This document shows, in pieces, positions 53,591 through 63,163 of a stretch of DNA of 64,000 bases (positions are counted from its first letter, which is position 1; the number at the start of each line of letters is the position of its first letter). The notes beneath the pieces are model-generated. The model worked only from the letters and a program-made list of their open reading frames with translations. It had not been told where the DNA came from and did not search any database. The position numbers and the translations under genes were made by a program. Location: positions 1 through 64,000 of the forward strand of contig NZ_VCNC01000008.1 in the NCBI RefSeq assembly GCF_006210265.1, written 5' to 3'. This stretch comes from Desulfovibrio sp. UCD-KL4C (GTDB lineage Bacteria; Desulfobacterota; Desulfovibrionia; Desulfovibrionales; Desulfovibrionaceae).

Positions 53591-55237
53591 CTATTTATAT
53601 ATTTCTTCGTCTTTAGCCCTGATCTCAGCTCGTTTAATTTTGCCGCTGATAGTTTTAGGCAGTTCGGTAACGTAATCGATCACTCTGGGATATTTGTAGG
53701 GAGCTGTAACCTTTTTTACATGGTTTTGCAGTTCTTTGGTCAGCTCATCTGAGGCAGTAAAACCTTCGCCCAGAACAACGGTTGCTTTAACAGCCTGACC
53801 TCGTACAGGATCGGGAATGCCTGTTACAGCAGATTCAATGACCGCAGGGTGGGTAATGAGTGCACTTTCTACTTCAAAAGGCCCAATGCGGTAACCTGAA
53901 CTTTTAATAAGGTCATCAGTTCTGCCGAGAAACCAGAAATAACCGTCCTCGTCCATCCATGCTTTGTCTCCGGTTTGATAGTAGCCGTCTACAATTACGC
54001 TTGCGGTCTTTTCCGGCTCGTCAAGGTATCCCGTGAATAGTCCTATTGGTTTGACAGGATCGATTTTTACACAGATCTGGCCTTCTTCTCCGGCTGTACA
54101 TTTATTTCCTTCCGTATCTATCAAAGCAATATTCCAGCCGGGGCATGGTTTACCGATAGAACCAGGTTTTGGAATCATGTGAGGGAATGTTGCAATCTGC
54201 AATGTGGATTCAGTTTGACCGTATCCTTCGTAAAGGAGGAGCCCTGTTGCTTCTTTCCACGCTTCAAAAACAGAACCATTAAGAAGCTCTCCTGCGGTTG
54301 TGCAATGAGTCAGGGAAGAAAGATCATATTTGGTGAGATCTTCACGGATCATAAATCTATACACTGTCGGTGGTGCGCAGAAAGATGTTATTTTGTGCTC
54401 GGCAATAATGTGCAACAGCTCCGCAGGGTCAAATTTACCACGGAAATCCCAAGTGAAAACAACTGATCCGGCCATCCATTGTCCGTAGAATTTACCCCAT
54501 ACAGCTTTTCCCCAGCCGGTATCGGCAAGAGTTAGATGAATATTGCCGGGGCCTAGGTCATGCCAGTATGCACCTGTGGTGAAATGTCCAAGTGGATAGT
54601 TGTGCGTATGCTCTACCATCTTAGGAAGACCGGTGGTTCCTGATGAAAAGAAAATGAGTAGTGGATCGTCACCGCAAGCGCAGTCAGACGGACGAGGGAA
54701 AGAGTCTGAGCTTTCAGCACATAGACTGACAAAATCAAGCCAGCCGTCAGCAAGTTTATCGCCACCTGCTTGAATAAGGACTTTTAAAGTCGGGCACTTT
54801 GTATTTGCGGTTTCAACTCGTTCGGCAACAGAATCTTCTGTAATAATACATTTAATCTTTGCAAAATTAACGCGAAATTCAATGTCTTTAACAGTCAGTA
54901 AATTGGGCGAGGGGACTGGGACAGCCCCAATTTTATGACAGGCAAGCATTGAAATCCACCAGTCAATGCGGCGATACAGAATAATCATAACTCTGTCCCC
55001 TTTGGATATCCCTGCTTTGGTCAGTCCGTTAGCCAGCCTTGAAGATTCTTTGGAGAAAAACTCAAAATCTTTTTCAGCGCGAACTCCGTCAGGGTCAATG
55101 TGAATCATTGCCAATCGGTTTGGAGTTTCCGCTGCAAATTTATCTACAACATCAAAAGCAAAGTTGAAATTATCAGGGACTTCAACTTTGTACTTTTCAC
55201 AGAACTCCGAATAGGAGCTGAAATTTTCTTTCTGCAT
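53591..55237 (-). CDS. AMP-forming acyl-CoA ligase (medium-chain/benzoate type)
   Basis: A 548-residue adenylate-forming ligase. FFSSGTTGLPKMVEHTHN is the phosphate loop (about 200-217), YGQTEST the A5 region, and the C-terminal domain ends in PKTISGKIKR with the catalytic Lys. DTGWGKAVWGKFYGQW recalls medium-chain acyl-CoA and benzoate-CoA ligases. It is 18 bp downstream of an XRE-cupin gene in the same direction, which probably regulates it. A second such pair follows. Confidence 0.88.
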   Translation of the reverse strand: MQKENFSSYSEFCEKYKVEVPDNFNFAFDVVDKFAAETPNRLAMIHIDPDGVRAEKDFEFFSKESSRLANGLTKAGISKGDRVMIILYRRIDWWISMLACHKIGAVPVPSPNLLTVKDIEFRVNFAKIKCIITEDSVAERVETANTKCPTLKVLIQAGGDKLADGWLDFVSLCAESSDSFPRPSDCACGDDPLLIFFSSGTTGLPKMVEHTHNYPLGHFTTGAYWHDLGPGNIHLTLADTGWGKAVWGKFYGQWMAGSVVFTWDFRGKFDPAELLHIIAEHKITSFCAPPTVYRFMIREDLTKYDLSSLTHCTTAGELLNGSVFEAWKEATGLLLYEGYGQTESTLQIATFPHMIPKPGSIGKPCPGWNIALIDTEGNKCTAGEEGQICVKIDPVKPIGLFTGYLDEPEKTASVIVDGYYQTGDKAWMDEDGYFWFLGRTDDLIKSSGYRIGPFEVESALITHPAVIESAVTGIPDPVRGQAVKATVVLGEGFTASDELTKELQNHVKKVTAPYKYPRVIDYVTELPKTISGKIKRAEIRAKDEEIYK

Positions 55238-55255
55238 GTTATGCTCCTGACTGAG

Positions 55256-55813
55256 TTATAAAATTACGTCCAGCATACGGGCAGATTTTTCATCTAAGCC
55301 TCGCATAGCATGAGGTGTGTTGGAGTCGAAATATAGGGAATCTCCGGCTTCAAGCATTAGTATGCTGTCACCTAGTCGCAATTCTAGGTTGCCTTCCAGG
55401 ACGTAAATAAATTCCTGCCCGCGATGTGTAGTAAAATTCATATCTTCTGGACTTTTCGCTGGAACTTCAATCATGAAAGGTTCCATGCGTCTGCCGACAA
55501 AGGTTGAAGCAAGGTTCTTGTAGTCGTAGTCTTTACGCCTATTTACACTGAGTCCTTTACCCTTACGTACAAGTGCGTAGTTCGTCAGATGGGATTCATT
55601 TCCGGAAATCAGGACTGTAAGATCAACACCGCAGACATGTGCGACGTCCATGAGGTAACTGACAGGAATTTCCAGTTCACCTGATTCATATTTATCAACC
55701 AGAGACGGGTTTATACCTACTTCGTTTGCAAGTTGCGTTATCGTCATGTCTACAGCATCTCTAATCCCTCTGAGTCGCGGAGCAATTTCCTTGTATGCCT
55801 TATCATTACTCAT
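55256..55813 (-). CDS. XRE-cupin transcription regulator
   Basis: A 185-residue protein with an N-terminal helix-turn-helix (about 10-65, MTITQLANEVGINPSLVDKY) and a C-terminal cupin (about 110-185, HRGQEFIYVLEGNLEL). It is read together with the acyl-CoA ligase 18 bp downstream. The cupin probably senses a small acid or thioester, though this is only inferred from the pairing. Confidence 0.88.
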   Translation of the reverse strand: MSNDKAYKEIAPRLRGIRDAVDMTITQLANEVGINPSLVDKYESGELEIPVSYLMDVAHVCGVDLTVLISGNESHLTNYALVRKGKGLSVNRRKDYDYKNLASTFVGRRMEPFMIEVPAKSPEDMNFTTHRGQEFIYVLEGNLELRLGDSILMLEAGDSLYFDSNTPHAMRGLDEKSARMLDVIL

Positions 55814-55852
55814 ACAGCAGTCTCCCTGAATTGATTGATCATATTAAAAAAA

Positions 55853-55887
55853 ACGGGGATTTTTCTGGCTTAGATGAAAATCCCCGT
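55853..55887 (-). terminator. Terminator between the two ligase units
   Basis: An 11-bp perfect stem (arm ACGGGGATTTT, 55853-55863 with 55877-55887) is followed on the minus strand by a T-run. Confidence 0.88.
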
Positions 55888-55951
55888 AAATTTATAATTT
55901 AATTCCGTAATTCAGATTAAAAGATTTTGAAAGTGCAGTTTTATTTGTACT

Positions 55952-57598
55952 TTAAGCACCTGGGAACATTTCTTTAGCAAGTTCTCTTAGTTTATATTTT
56001 TGAATTTTGCCGCTGGCTGTCATAGGGTAAGCTTCAATGAACGCAATGAATTTCGGGATTTTATATTTTGATATTTTTCCTCTGCAATAGTCTACAACAT
56101 CTTCTTGAGTCATTTCAACATTGTCTTTAAGAATGATGAATGCTCCTACCTGTTCCCCAAATTTTGCACTTGGGACTCCGGTGACTTGAATGTCCAGTAT
56201 ACCGTCCATTGTATATAGGAATTCTTCAATTTCACGGGGGTAGATGTTTTCGCCGCCGCGAATAATCATATCTTTAAGTCTTCCGGTAACAGCAACATAA
56301 CCTTGCTCATCCATCACGCCGAGGTCTCCGGAATGGAGCCAACCGTTAATGTCAATATTCGCTGCAGTGGCTTCAGGATTTTTGTAGTACCCCTTCATCA
56401 CATTGTATCCACGACAGCAGATTTCACCTGTTTCACCGTAAGCGCATCTTTTGCCACTTTCAGGGTTGATGATATCAACTTCTATTTCAGGCATAGCACG
56501 GCCTACTGACGCCGTTCTACGGTCGAGGTCATCGTCCATGCGTGTCTGTGTCATAACCGGAGATGCTTCGGTTAGGCCGTAACAGATAGTGATGTCTTTC
56601 ATGTTCATTTTGTCCATGACAGTTTTCATTACTTCAACAGGACATGGAGAACCAGCCATGATTCCAGTGCGCAGAGAAGAGTAGCTGAATTTATTGAATA
56701 ATTTATGATCAAGAATAGCAATAAACATTGTAGGCACACCGTATAAAGCAGTACACTTTTCCTGATCAATGGAAGCCATGACTAACAGCGGATCGAATCC
56801 TTCAAGGATGACCAATGTTGTGCCGTGGTTGACTGCGGCAAGCACCCCGAGCACGCAACCGAAACAGTGAAAGAGTGGAACCGGGAGGCATAGTCTGTCA
56901 TTTGAAGTAAAGCCCTGATTCTTTCCGATCCAATACCCATTGTTGGCAATATTGTAATGTGTGAGCTGTACGCCTTTGGGGAATCCTGTGGTTCCGGAGG
57001 TGTATTGCATATTGATAACATCGTGAGGATCAAGTGAGGCCTGTCTCTCTTCATATTCTTCGTCAGAAGTAACTGCAGCGAGGTTTATAACTTCAGGCAT
57101 GGAGTACATGCCGCGGTGTTTTTCCTGTCCTAGGAAGAAAACTCTTTTAAGGTTAGGGAATTTCTCACTTTGGAGATACCCTCTTTCCTGAAGGCGCAGT
57201 TCAGGGATAAGTTCATAGGTTGTGTTGATGTAATCAATTTCTCTGAAACCGTCGATTATGACAAGATTTTCGCATTCAGATTGTTTCAGTAGATATTCCA
57301 GTTCTGTCGTGCGATAAAAAGTATTAACTGTAAGAAGAATAGCTCCGATCTTGGCAGTGGCAAACTGCAAGGCTACCCAGTAAGGGACGTTTGTTGCCCA
57401 TATAGCGACTTTTTCGCCTTTTTTAATACCAAGAGCCATAAGTCCCATAGCAAGATCATCAACCATTGTTCCGAATTCACGGTAGGTCGCTCTGAAATCC
57501 CGGTCAACGTATACAACAGCTTCATTATCCGGCCATTTTTCGACAGTCTCATCAAGCAAAGCGCCGAGTGTTATTTCTCTGAGATGTGATTTTTCCAT
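55952..57598 (-). CDS. AMP-forming acyl-CoA ligase (FadD-like)
   Basis: A 548-residue adenylate-forming ligase. QYTSGTTGFPKG is the phosphate loop (about 186-197), YGLTEASP the A5 region, and PMTASGKIQK holds the catalytic Lys. It resembles fatty acyl-CoA synthetases more than the ligase downstream, so the two probably use different acids. I start at ATG 57598, with GGAG 6 bp upstream, not at 57610. It is 21 bp downstream of its own XRE-cupin gene. Confidence 0.88.
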   Translation of the reverse strand: MEKSHLREITLGALLDETVEKWPDNEAVVYVDRDFRATYREFGTMVDDLAMGLMALGIKKGEKVAIWATNVPYWVALQFATAKIGAILLTVNTFYRTTELEYLLKQSECENLVIIDGFREIDYINTTYELIPELRLQERGYLQSEKFPNLKRVFFLGQEKHRGMYSMPEVINLAAVTSDEEYEERQASLDPHDVINMQYTSGTTGFPKGVQLTHYNIANNGYWIGKNQGFTSNDRLCLPVPLFHCFGCVLGVLAAVNHGTTLVILEGFDPLLVMASIDQEKCTALYGVPTMFIAILDHKLFNKFSYSSLRTGIMAGSPCPVEVMKTVMDKMNMKDITICYGLTEASPVMTQTRMDDDLDRRTASVGRAMPEIEVDIINPESGKRCAYGETGEICCRGYNVMKGYYKNPEATAANIDINGWLHSGDLGVMDEQGYVAVTGRLKDMIIRGGENIYPREIEEFLYTMDGILDIQVTGVPSAKFGEQVGAFIILKDNVEMTQEDVVDYCRGKISKYKIPKFIAFIEAYPMTASGKIQKYKLRELAKEMFPGA

Positions 57599-57619
57599 GT
57601 TATTCTCCATTTTAACCTT

Positions 57620-58186
57620 TTATTCAGGGAAATAGAGTACTGCGTAAATTTCGCACTTGCTATCACCGTAAGCTGCAACACTATGAGGAACTACAGAGTT
57701 GTAATATGTGCTGTCACCTGTTTTCAAGATTGATGTTTCTTTACCGTAAACAACTTCAAGCTCCCCAGAAACAACAATTATAAATTCTTCTCCTTCGTGG
57801 GAAGTAAGCTTCTGCTCTTCATTGCTAGGTTCAATTTGAATGAAGAAAGGTTCCATATGGCGGTCGGTTTTTCCTTTTCCTAAGGCAAAGTATTTCAAGG
57901 ATGCGGTAGTTTCATCTTCAGGATGCATAGTTAATTCCTGCTGACGTTCATCTAACCTGATAATGAGTGGATCTTTGCTGATGTGATCATCAAGAAAAGT
58001 ACCGAGTCTAACACCAAGAGCTCTTGCAACTTTTAGCAGTGGGCCGAGAGAAGTATATTTATCTTTTTCTTCAAGTGCTTCGAGAAAATTAATGCCAAGA
58101 CCAGTACGTTTTGAGAATTCTTGAAGACTAATATTTTGTTTTTCACGGAAAGTTTTAATTCGGTGTCCTATTTTAGTTTTTGTCAT
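57620..58186 (-). CDS. XRE-cupin transcription regulator
   Basis: A 188-residue paralogue of the regulator at 55256-55813: helix-turn-helix at about 10-62 (QEFSKRTGLGINFLEAL) and a cupin at about 115-188 (HEGEEFIIVVSGELEV). MEPFFIQIEP in this protein matches MEPFMIEVPA in the other. It heads the upstream ligase unit. Confidence 0.88.
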   Translation of the reverse strand: MTKTKIGHRIKTFREKQNISLQEFSKRTGLGINFLEALEEKDKYTSLGPLLKVARALGVRLGTFLDDHISKDPLIIRLDERQQELTMHPEDETTASLKYFALGKGKTDRHMEPFFIQIEPSNEEQKLTSHEGEEFIIVVSGELEVVYGKETSILKTGDSTYYNSVVPHSVAAYGDSKCEIYAVLYFPE

Positions 58187-58510
58187 ACTGCCCTCTGCTG
58201 GTCTGTTTCTGCTCTACACGGGATTGTGTACAGGTGATTGTAAATACTTTTGTAATGAGTACTTACGTTAACAATATTATTTTGTCATTATTCAGTTTAA
58301 CCTATCTTAAATGTTTTGAGAAAATGTCGTTTTCGCGACAGGTTGTACAGAGTTGTTACAAAAATGTATGTCAAAGAGCAAATTATGAGATGTTCAACAG
58401 TAGGCTGTGCTCGAACTTGATTCGTGCCTCTGATGCATTTGTTAGTGGCCTTCTTTTTAAAAATTATCTATGTTTGTTCTTAAAGTTTCGAAATAATCAA
58501 GGAAATATTA
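58187..58510. other. Intergenic region between divergent XRE-cupin and TPR genes
   Basis: This 324-bp gap contains no gene I believe; a long plus-strand frame across it is rich in Cys and Leu with no ribosome site. It should hold the promoter of the second ligase unit and that of the TPR gene. I see no clear operator. Confidence 0.5.
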
Positions 58511-59254
58511 ATGGACGCAACAGAAGAGAATAAAGACAGAAAGAAAATTCAAGGTGTTTTTTCCAGTCAAAATGTTCAAAAGATTGGAACAGGAACAACT
58601 GTGCGACGAACCATCAGTAAAATGTATTGGATGGCTGAAGAAAAGGACGACGGAAGTGTTGAAGTTCAAGCTCTCAGTACTAATTATGTCCCTTCAGGGC
58701 CGAAGAATACGGTTACAATGGAAGATTTTTTGTCTAAATATTCTCCTGAGCCTGAATTTTATGTTTCAACTGTATATCCAAAGATGCAGGAACTTAGCGG
58801 GGCTGTTCAGCGAGGAGAAAAAGCAAGGCAGGCTGGAGCCACTTATAGCGCAGAGTTTGAATTTCAAAATGCACTGGGAGTAGATGAAGATAATGTCCGG
58901 GCGAATTTTGGACTCGGTCTTACTTACATGGAGCGTGGAGAATCCAGCAAAGCTAATGATATCTTTGAAAGGCTTGTCGGTCTCGATGCTGCTTTTGAAG
59001 CTGAGCATAAGCATCTTTTCAATGAATTCGGTATTAATCTGAGAAAAACAGGTATGCTGGATCAATCCATAGATTATTATCACAGGGCACTTGAAATGTC
59101 CCCGAAAGATGAGAACCTGCATTATAATATGGCGCGGGCTTATTTTGAAAAAGGCCTGCTTGATAAAAGTATTGAGCACTTAGAAAAAGCACTCAGTATT
59201 AATGCAGACCATCAGGAAGTACATAAATTTCTTGATTATATCAAAAACATGTAG
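58511..59254 (+). CDS. TPR-repeat protein
   Basis: A 247-residue soluble protein. The N-terminal 90 residues are unassigned and contain GTGTTVRRTISKMYWM. From about 100 to 245 there are three to four tetratricopeptide repeats (for instance LHYNMARAYFEKGLLDKSIE). Such repeats bind partner proteins. AGGA lies 7 bp upstream of the ATG. It is followed by a two-way terminator. Confidence 0.85.
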   Translation: MDATEENKDRKKIQGVFSSQNVQKIGTGTTVRRTISKMYWMAEEKDDGSVEVQALSTNYVPSGPKNTVTMEDFLSKYSPEPEFYVSTVYPKMQELSGAVQRGEKARQAGATYSAEFEFQNALGVDEDNVRANFGLGLTYMERGESSKANDIFERLVGLDAAFEAEHKHLFNEFGINLRKTGMLDQSIDYYHRALEMSPKDENLHYNMARAYFEKGLLDKSIEHLEKALSINADHQEVHKFLDYIKNM

Positions 59255-59302
59255 GTAAATTTTCAAGCAGGCTTATATATTTTTTAAAGCGGATACATAT
59301 CA

Positions 59303-59338
59303 AAAAAGCAACTATCCTTTTTCATAATAGTTGCTTTG
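59303..59338. terminator. Two-way terminator between TPR gene and rsmB
   Basis: An 11-bp perfect stem (59305-59315 with 59327-59337, arm AAAGCAACTAT) lies between converging genes. Its A-rich left edge gives a T-run on the minus strand; on the plus strand only three T residues, within the stem arm, precede GAAAAA. Confidence 0.85.
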
Positions 59339-59366
59339 AAAAACGTAGTTATTAGTCGTATCCTAT

Positions 59367-60650
59367 CTATATCTTTTCCAGCAAAGCAGAATAGAAGAAT
59401 TCTTTCAATTGTGACTCAGGAGATGTCGTCCATTCCTTTTTCAATTTGGCATCTTTATTCTTCTTTAAAAAATCAGCAATTTGACCATTATTTTCTGCCG
59501 GATTAAGTGTGCAGGTTATGTATGCTAAAAATCCGCCCTTGCGAATTGTTTTCCAGCCGTTAGCAAGTATCTTAGACTGCAAAAGAACAAGTGAGTCAGT
59601 ATCTTCAAGCGAACGCTTAAACTTGGTATCCGGTCTTCGTGATAAAACTCCAAGGCCTGAACATGGCACGTCCAACAGAGCTGTTCCGATTGATTCATGA
59701 GCTAGCGGAGGGTTGATTGCTGAGCCTCTGAATGCTGATATTTTAGGGAATTCCTTTTTAAGAGCACTGAGTCTGCCAATATTAGGATCACTGGCAAGAA
59801 CCGGTGAAATTTCATTGTGCATCAAGTAACGGGATTTACCGCCGCGCCCTGAACAACCGTCCCACACGGGTGTCGGCCAGCTTGAAGGTTCAAGTATGGA
59901 AAGTGCCACTCTTGCAGAGTAACTTTGTCTGGTAAGAACTTTTTCCGAAAGCCCCCTTAGCGCTTCGGGGCGCACTCCTGAGCGGAAGGCAAAGCCTTCA
60001 CCGTCAGAAGCGATAAATTCTTTTTCCATGAGCAGGGTGGCAGCAGCATCTTGTCCGGCATCATCTGAAGTATCAATTGCAAATCCGGCCGCAGGAGGAC
60101 AAATTTGAGCCTCTAGGTATTTAATAGCTGTCTCTCTGCCGTAACTGTCTATCCATAGTTCAACAATCCACTGTGGGCATGCATAGTAGGCTGCTAAGGA
60201 TTTCATCTCATTATGAATATTTCTGCGGAAAAACTCGATGTCTACGCCGTCGTCAGCAAGTCTTGCAACTTTACGCAGTACCGCATTAGCGAGGCCGCCA
60301 AGCTTTCCTTTAGTCAGCCGTTTAACAGAATCAACACCCCAGTCTACGGAAGCGTAAGCCGGAACATCCATGTGCAGGATTTCGTAGGAAGCTATTCCAA
60401 GTACCTGTAAAACAGGAGCAGGGAGTCCTTCGGGTCTGGAGAGAAAACAGCCTAGTACATGTTGCAGGCGGATTCGCATCCGCAGGTAACCATATAGAAT
60501 TTCGGTAATAAATCCGCGGTCTCGTTGAGCCAGATCATTTGACGAAAGGGCTGAGTCCAGTATGGCCTGAGCATCCATTCCACTCTCAAGAGCTTTGGAT
60601 ACACAATTAAAAGCCAGCCCTCTGGGACCCGGCAGGGAGATATTTTTCAT
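59367..60650 (-). CDS. rsmB: 16S rRNA m5C967 methyltransferase
   Basis: A 427-residue enzyme with an N-terminal NusB-like RNA-binding domain (about 1-140) and a RsmB/NOP methyltransferase domain. The SAM site is VWDGCSGRGGKS. Cysteines of motif IV (DVPCSGLG) and motif VI (YITCTLNPAEN) are the catalytic pair. It is downstream of the DUF116 gene, 17 bp away, in a group of translation-related genes. Confidence 0.92.
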   Translation of the reverse strand: MKNISLPGPRGLAFNCVSKALESGMDAQAILDSALSSNDLAQRDRGFITEILYGYLRMRIRLQHVLGCFLSRPEGLPAPVLQVLGIASYEILHMDVPAYASVDWGVDSVKRLTKGKLGGLANAVLRKVARLADDGVDIEFFRRNIHNEMKSLAAYYACPQWIVELWIDSYGRETAIKYLEAQICPPAAGFAIDTSDDAGQDAAATLLMEKEFIASDGEGFAFRSGVRPEALRGLSEKVLTRQSYSARVALSILEPSSWPTPVWDGCSGRGGKSRYLMHNEISPVLASDPNIGRLSALKKEFPKISAFRGSAINPPLAHESIGTALLDVPCSGLGVLSRRPDTKFKRSLEDTDSLVLLQSKILANGWKTIRKGGFLAYITCTLNPAENNGQIADFLKKNKDAKLKKEWTTSPESQLKEFFYSALLEKI

Positions 60651-60667
60651 CAGATAGTTTCCGTTTT

Positions 60668-61486
60668 TTAGAGACCGCTAAGAGGCGTTATGCCGACATT
60701 TTTGTCTGCATCAGCAGGTAGTTTTTCAGCTTTAATAAATTTCCGCAGTGCGTTTTCAACGGCTATAATAGAAACTTGCGTGTCTAGGCAAGGGCCGTGG
60801 GGACGCTCGTTGAGAACTCCGAAGACTGGCAACGGGTAAGTATCCTGAATTCCGCTGGAAAGGTCGCGTTCACAGGCAATAGCAATGATTAGCTGTGGTC
60901 TTTTTTCGACAACAATGCGTCTTGCAATGGTCCCGCCTGTTGCAACTGCGAAGTGTGCACCGTATTTATCACGGAGTTCCAGAAGGCCTTTTATGGTGCA
61001 GAGTCCGCAACGTTTGCAATTGTCTACATCGTGAGTAAGGCGCTTATCGCACTTACTGTTTTGCAAACAGTGCGGCGTGAGCATTAAAATTTTATCAGGA
61101 TCGCATGTTCCAGCTTTGGACTGCACAAGTTCGTTGTTGACCTTAATAAAGGAACCTCTGATTTTCCGTTTGGACAGGCCGAAAATTCTTCCCAGTATAG
61201 TCATCAGCGGCAGAAACAGCTTTATTGTCAGACCGCGAGCTTTTTTGGAAAAAGGAAATGTCTTTCCAAGAACTATATTGGCCAGCAAGGCCAGATAGGA
61301 CCATCCGACAAGCAATATGAGTGCTGTGACTACTATGCCAAGTATCCATGAAGCCCATGGGCCGAAGGAGGATATTCCAACATATGGCACATACCATAGC
61401 GAAGCTAGAAACAGGCAGAGCAAAAAGCTCGTGCCAGTGATCAGGCCGATGAATAATCTTTTTTTAGATTTTTTTTCAACACTCAC
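60668..61486 (-). CDS. DUF116 membrane protein
   Basis: A 272-residue protein with two N-terminal membrane segments (about 12-32 and 43-67) and a C-terminal DUF116 domain. Cys residues in CLQNSKCDKR and CKRCGLCTIKG suggest a metal or Fe-S site. I start at GTG 61486, directly after the fmt stop with GGA upstream; a TTG nine bases earlier is possible. It overlaps or abuts fmt, so it is co-transcribed with it. Function is unknown. Confidence 0.82.
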   Translation of the reverse strand: MSVEKKSKKRLFIGLITGTSFLLCLFLASLWYVPYVGISSFGPWASWILGIVVTALILLVGWSYLALLANIVLGKTFPFSKKARGLTIKLFLPLMTILGRIFGLSKRKIRGSFIKVNNELVQSKAGTCDPDKILMLTPHCLQNSKCDKRLTHDVDNCKRCGLCTIKGLLELRDKYGAHFAVATGGTIARRIVVEKRPQLIIAIACERDLSSGIQDTYPLPVFGVLNERPHGPCLDTQVSIIAVENALRKFIKAEKLPADADKNVGITPLSGL

Positions 61487-61488
61487 TT

Positions 61489-62514
61489 TTAGCAATCCGA
61501 ACCGGAGGATAAAGGCTCCGTATTAGTTGGCTGTGTACGTAAATTACTCATATATCCACACATGAAGGCACGTCCGTCCATGTCTTTTTTTCCTGCCGGT
61601 TTTACCTTTTCTGCAAGGTAGATTTTATCTTGGCAAGCAATTTCCAAGAATCCGTCAGATTCTCCGATGATTGTTCCAGGAGTGTAGTTGTCGGCTTCTT
61701 TATCACTAACTTTGCCGGGAGTGACTACCAATCGCAGTGGCTCTTTGCCCTGTTTTTTTTCGTCATCAAGCTGCCAAAAGAAGTATGCACCGGGGGAAGG
61801 GTGCATTGCACGAATCTGATTATGCACTTCCTTTGCATTTTTATTCCAGTCTATCAAGCCGTCTTTTTTTGTAAGCTTAGCTGCGTAAGTGGCAAGTTCA
61901 TCATCCTGCTTTATTATAGCAAGTCTGCCATCCTGATAGCGTGATAATGTTTCCATGATCAAAGGTCCACCCATGGCGGACAGTTCATCATGAATTTTGC
62001 CTGCATTGTCGTTCCACGCAATTCCTAACGCCTGCTGAAGGAGCATTGGACCTGTATCAAGTCCTGCTTCCATTTTCATAATAGTTATACCTGTAGCGGT
62101 ATCACCGTTCTGAATGCAACGCTGAATGGGGGCAGCTCCTCTGTATTTAGGGAGCAGTGAACCGTGAACATTAAGTGGCATTATCGCTGGAATATCTAAA
62201 ACTTCCTGCGGAAGGATCAGCCCGTATGCAGCCACAACAAGGAAATCAGGTTTCAGTGAACGCAACTGTTCTACATCACCCTTGTCCTTGAAATTAAGAG
62301 GCTGAAACACTGGGAGACACTGTTTCAGTGCTGCTTCTTTTACAGGCGAAGGCTTAAGTTTGTGACCGCGTCCACAAGGCCTATCCGGCTGGGTATAAAC
62401 TCCGATTACATCACATCCGTCCCATTCCTGAAGATATTCAAGAATGGTGGAAGCGAAGTCCGGAGTTCCCATGAAAACTATTTTCCAGCGTTGATCTTCT
62501 GTTGTTGCTGCCAT
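61489..62514 (-). CDS. fmt: Methionyl-tRNA formyltransferase
   Basis: A 341-residue enzyme that formylates initiator Met-tRNA with 10-formyl-tetrahydrofolate. FMGTPDFAS (about 13-21), NVHGSLLPKYRGAAPIQ (about 115-131) and GITIMKMEAGLDTG are family motifs, with catalytic Asn, His and Asp. It overlaps the end of def by 37 bp, so its start lies inside def; coupling is likely. The product is removed by Def, encoded upstream. Confidence 0.93.
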   Translation of the reverse strand: MAATTEDQRWKIVFMGTPDFASTILEYLQEWDGCDVIGVYTQPDRPCGRGHKLKPSPVKEAALKQCLPVFQPLNFKDKGDVEQLRSLKPDFLVVAAYGLILPQEVLDIPAIMPLNVHGSLLPKYRGAAPIQRCIQNGDTATGITIMKMEAGLDTGPMLLQQALGIAWNDNAGKIHDELSAMGGPLIMETLSRYQDGRLAIIKQDDELATYAAKLTKKDGLIDWNKNAKEVHNQIRAMHPSPGAYFFWQLDDEKKQGKEPLRLVVTPGKVSDKEADNYTPGTIIGESDGFLEIACQDKIYLAEKVKPAGKKDMDGRAFMCGYMSNLRTQPTNTEPLSSGSDC

Positions 62515-62999
62515 TTTTTGATCTTCTTATCATACATTGATTTTTTTAGGCGGCCCACTCTGTTGACTATGAGAGTTCCGTCAAGGTGATCTATTTCATG
62601 CTGCAGAACGATAGCCAAAAAATCATCGGCTTCGATTTTCAGATCGTTGCCGTTTTCATCCATTCCGGTGACGGTAACTTTTTCGCTACGCTTAATAACG
62701 CAACTAAAAGTAGGGCAGGACAAACAGCTTTCTTCGGAATCAACTTTTCCTTCACTGGCAATAATTTCAGGATTGATAATTATTTGCAGATCTTCTCTGT
62801 TTTTAGGTCCTGACGGATCAATCACGATCAGGCGGATCTTTTCTCCGATCTGCGGTGCTGCAAGGCCTACTCCGTCATCTTCGTACATAGTTTCAACCAT
62901 GTCATCGATGAGCTTTTTCAGCTCAGGAGTGATCTTTTCAACAATAGCACATTTTTCTGCAAGATTAGGATCAGGATATTTAAGAATATCGAGTTTCAT
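62478..62999 (-). CDS. def: Peptide deformylase
   Basis: A 173-residue metalloenzyme that removes the formyl group from new proteins. The three motifs are GVGLAAPQ, EESCLSCP (Cys metal ligand; the usual Gly is Ser here) and QHEIDHLDG (two His ligands and the catalytic Glu). The Lys-rich, Gln-rich tail (KKWQQQQKINAGK) overlaps fmt. Confidence 0.93.
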   Translation of the reverse strand: MKLDILKYPDPNLAEKCAIVEKITPELKKLIDDMVETMYEDDGVGLAAPQIGEKIRLIVIDPSGPKNREDLQIIINPEIIASEGKVDSEESCLSCPTFSCVIKRSEKVTVTGMDENGNDLKIEADDFLAIVLQHEIDHLDGTLIVNRVGRLKKSMYDKKIKKWQQQQKINAGK

Positions 63000-63093
63000 C
63001 GTACTTGAAATTCCCTTTGGATATTCCGCACATAAAGTGACTTTGGAACTCCGTAGTTATTTAAGGCATATAATGGTGTCTTAGCGACATTTA

Positions 63094-63124
63094 CTTTCCG
63101 GCCTGTTCTATACAGGCCGGAAGG
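63094..63124 (-). terminator. Hairpin between aspS and def
   Basis: An 11-bp G+C-rich stem (arm TTCCGGCCTGT, about 63096-63106 with 63112-63122) lies 39 bp after the aspS stop. No clear T-run follows on the minus strand, so it may not terminate strongly. Confidence 0.55.
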
Positions 63125-63163
63125 TTATCTTTTAATCATTTAATTTGTAAAGAAGTCTGCTTT

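Noticed and set aside
58180-58533. 117-codon plus-strand frame across the XRE-cupin/TPR gap
   Set aside because: It has no ribosome site, is rich in Cys and Leu without domain logic, and overlaps the real TPR start in another frame.
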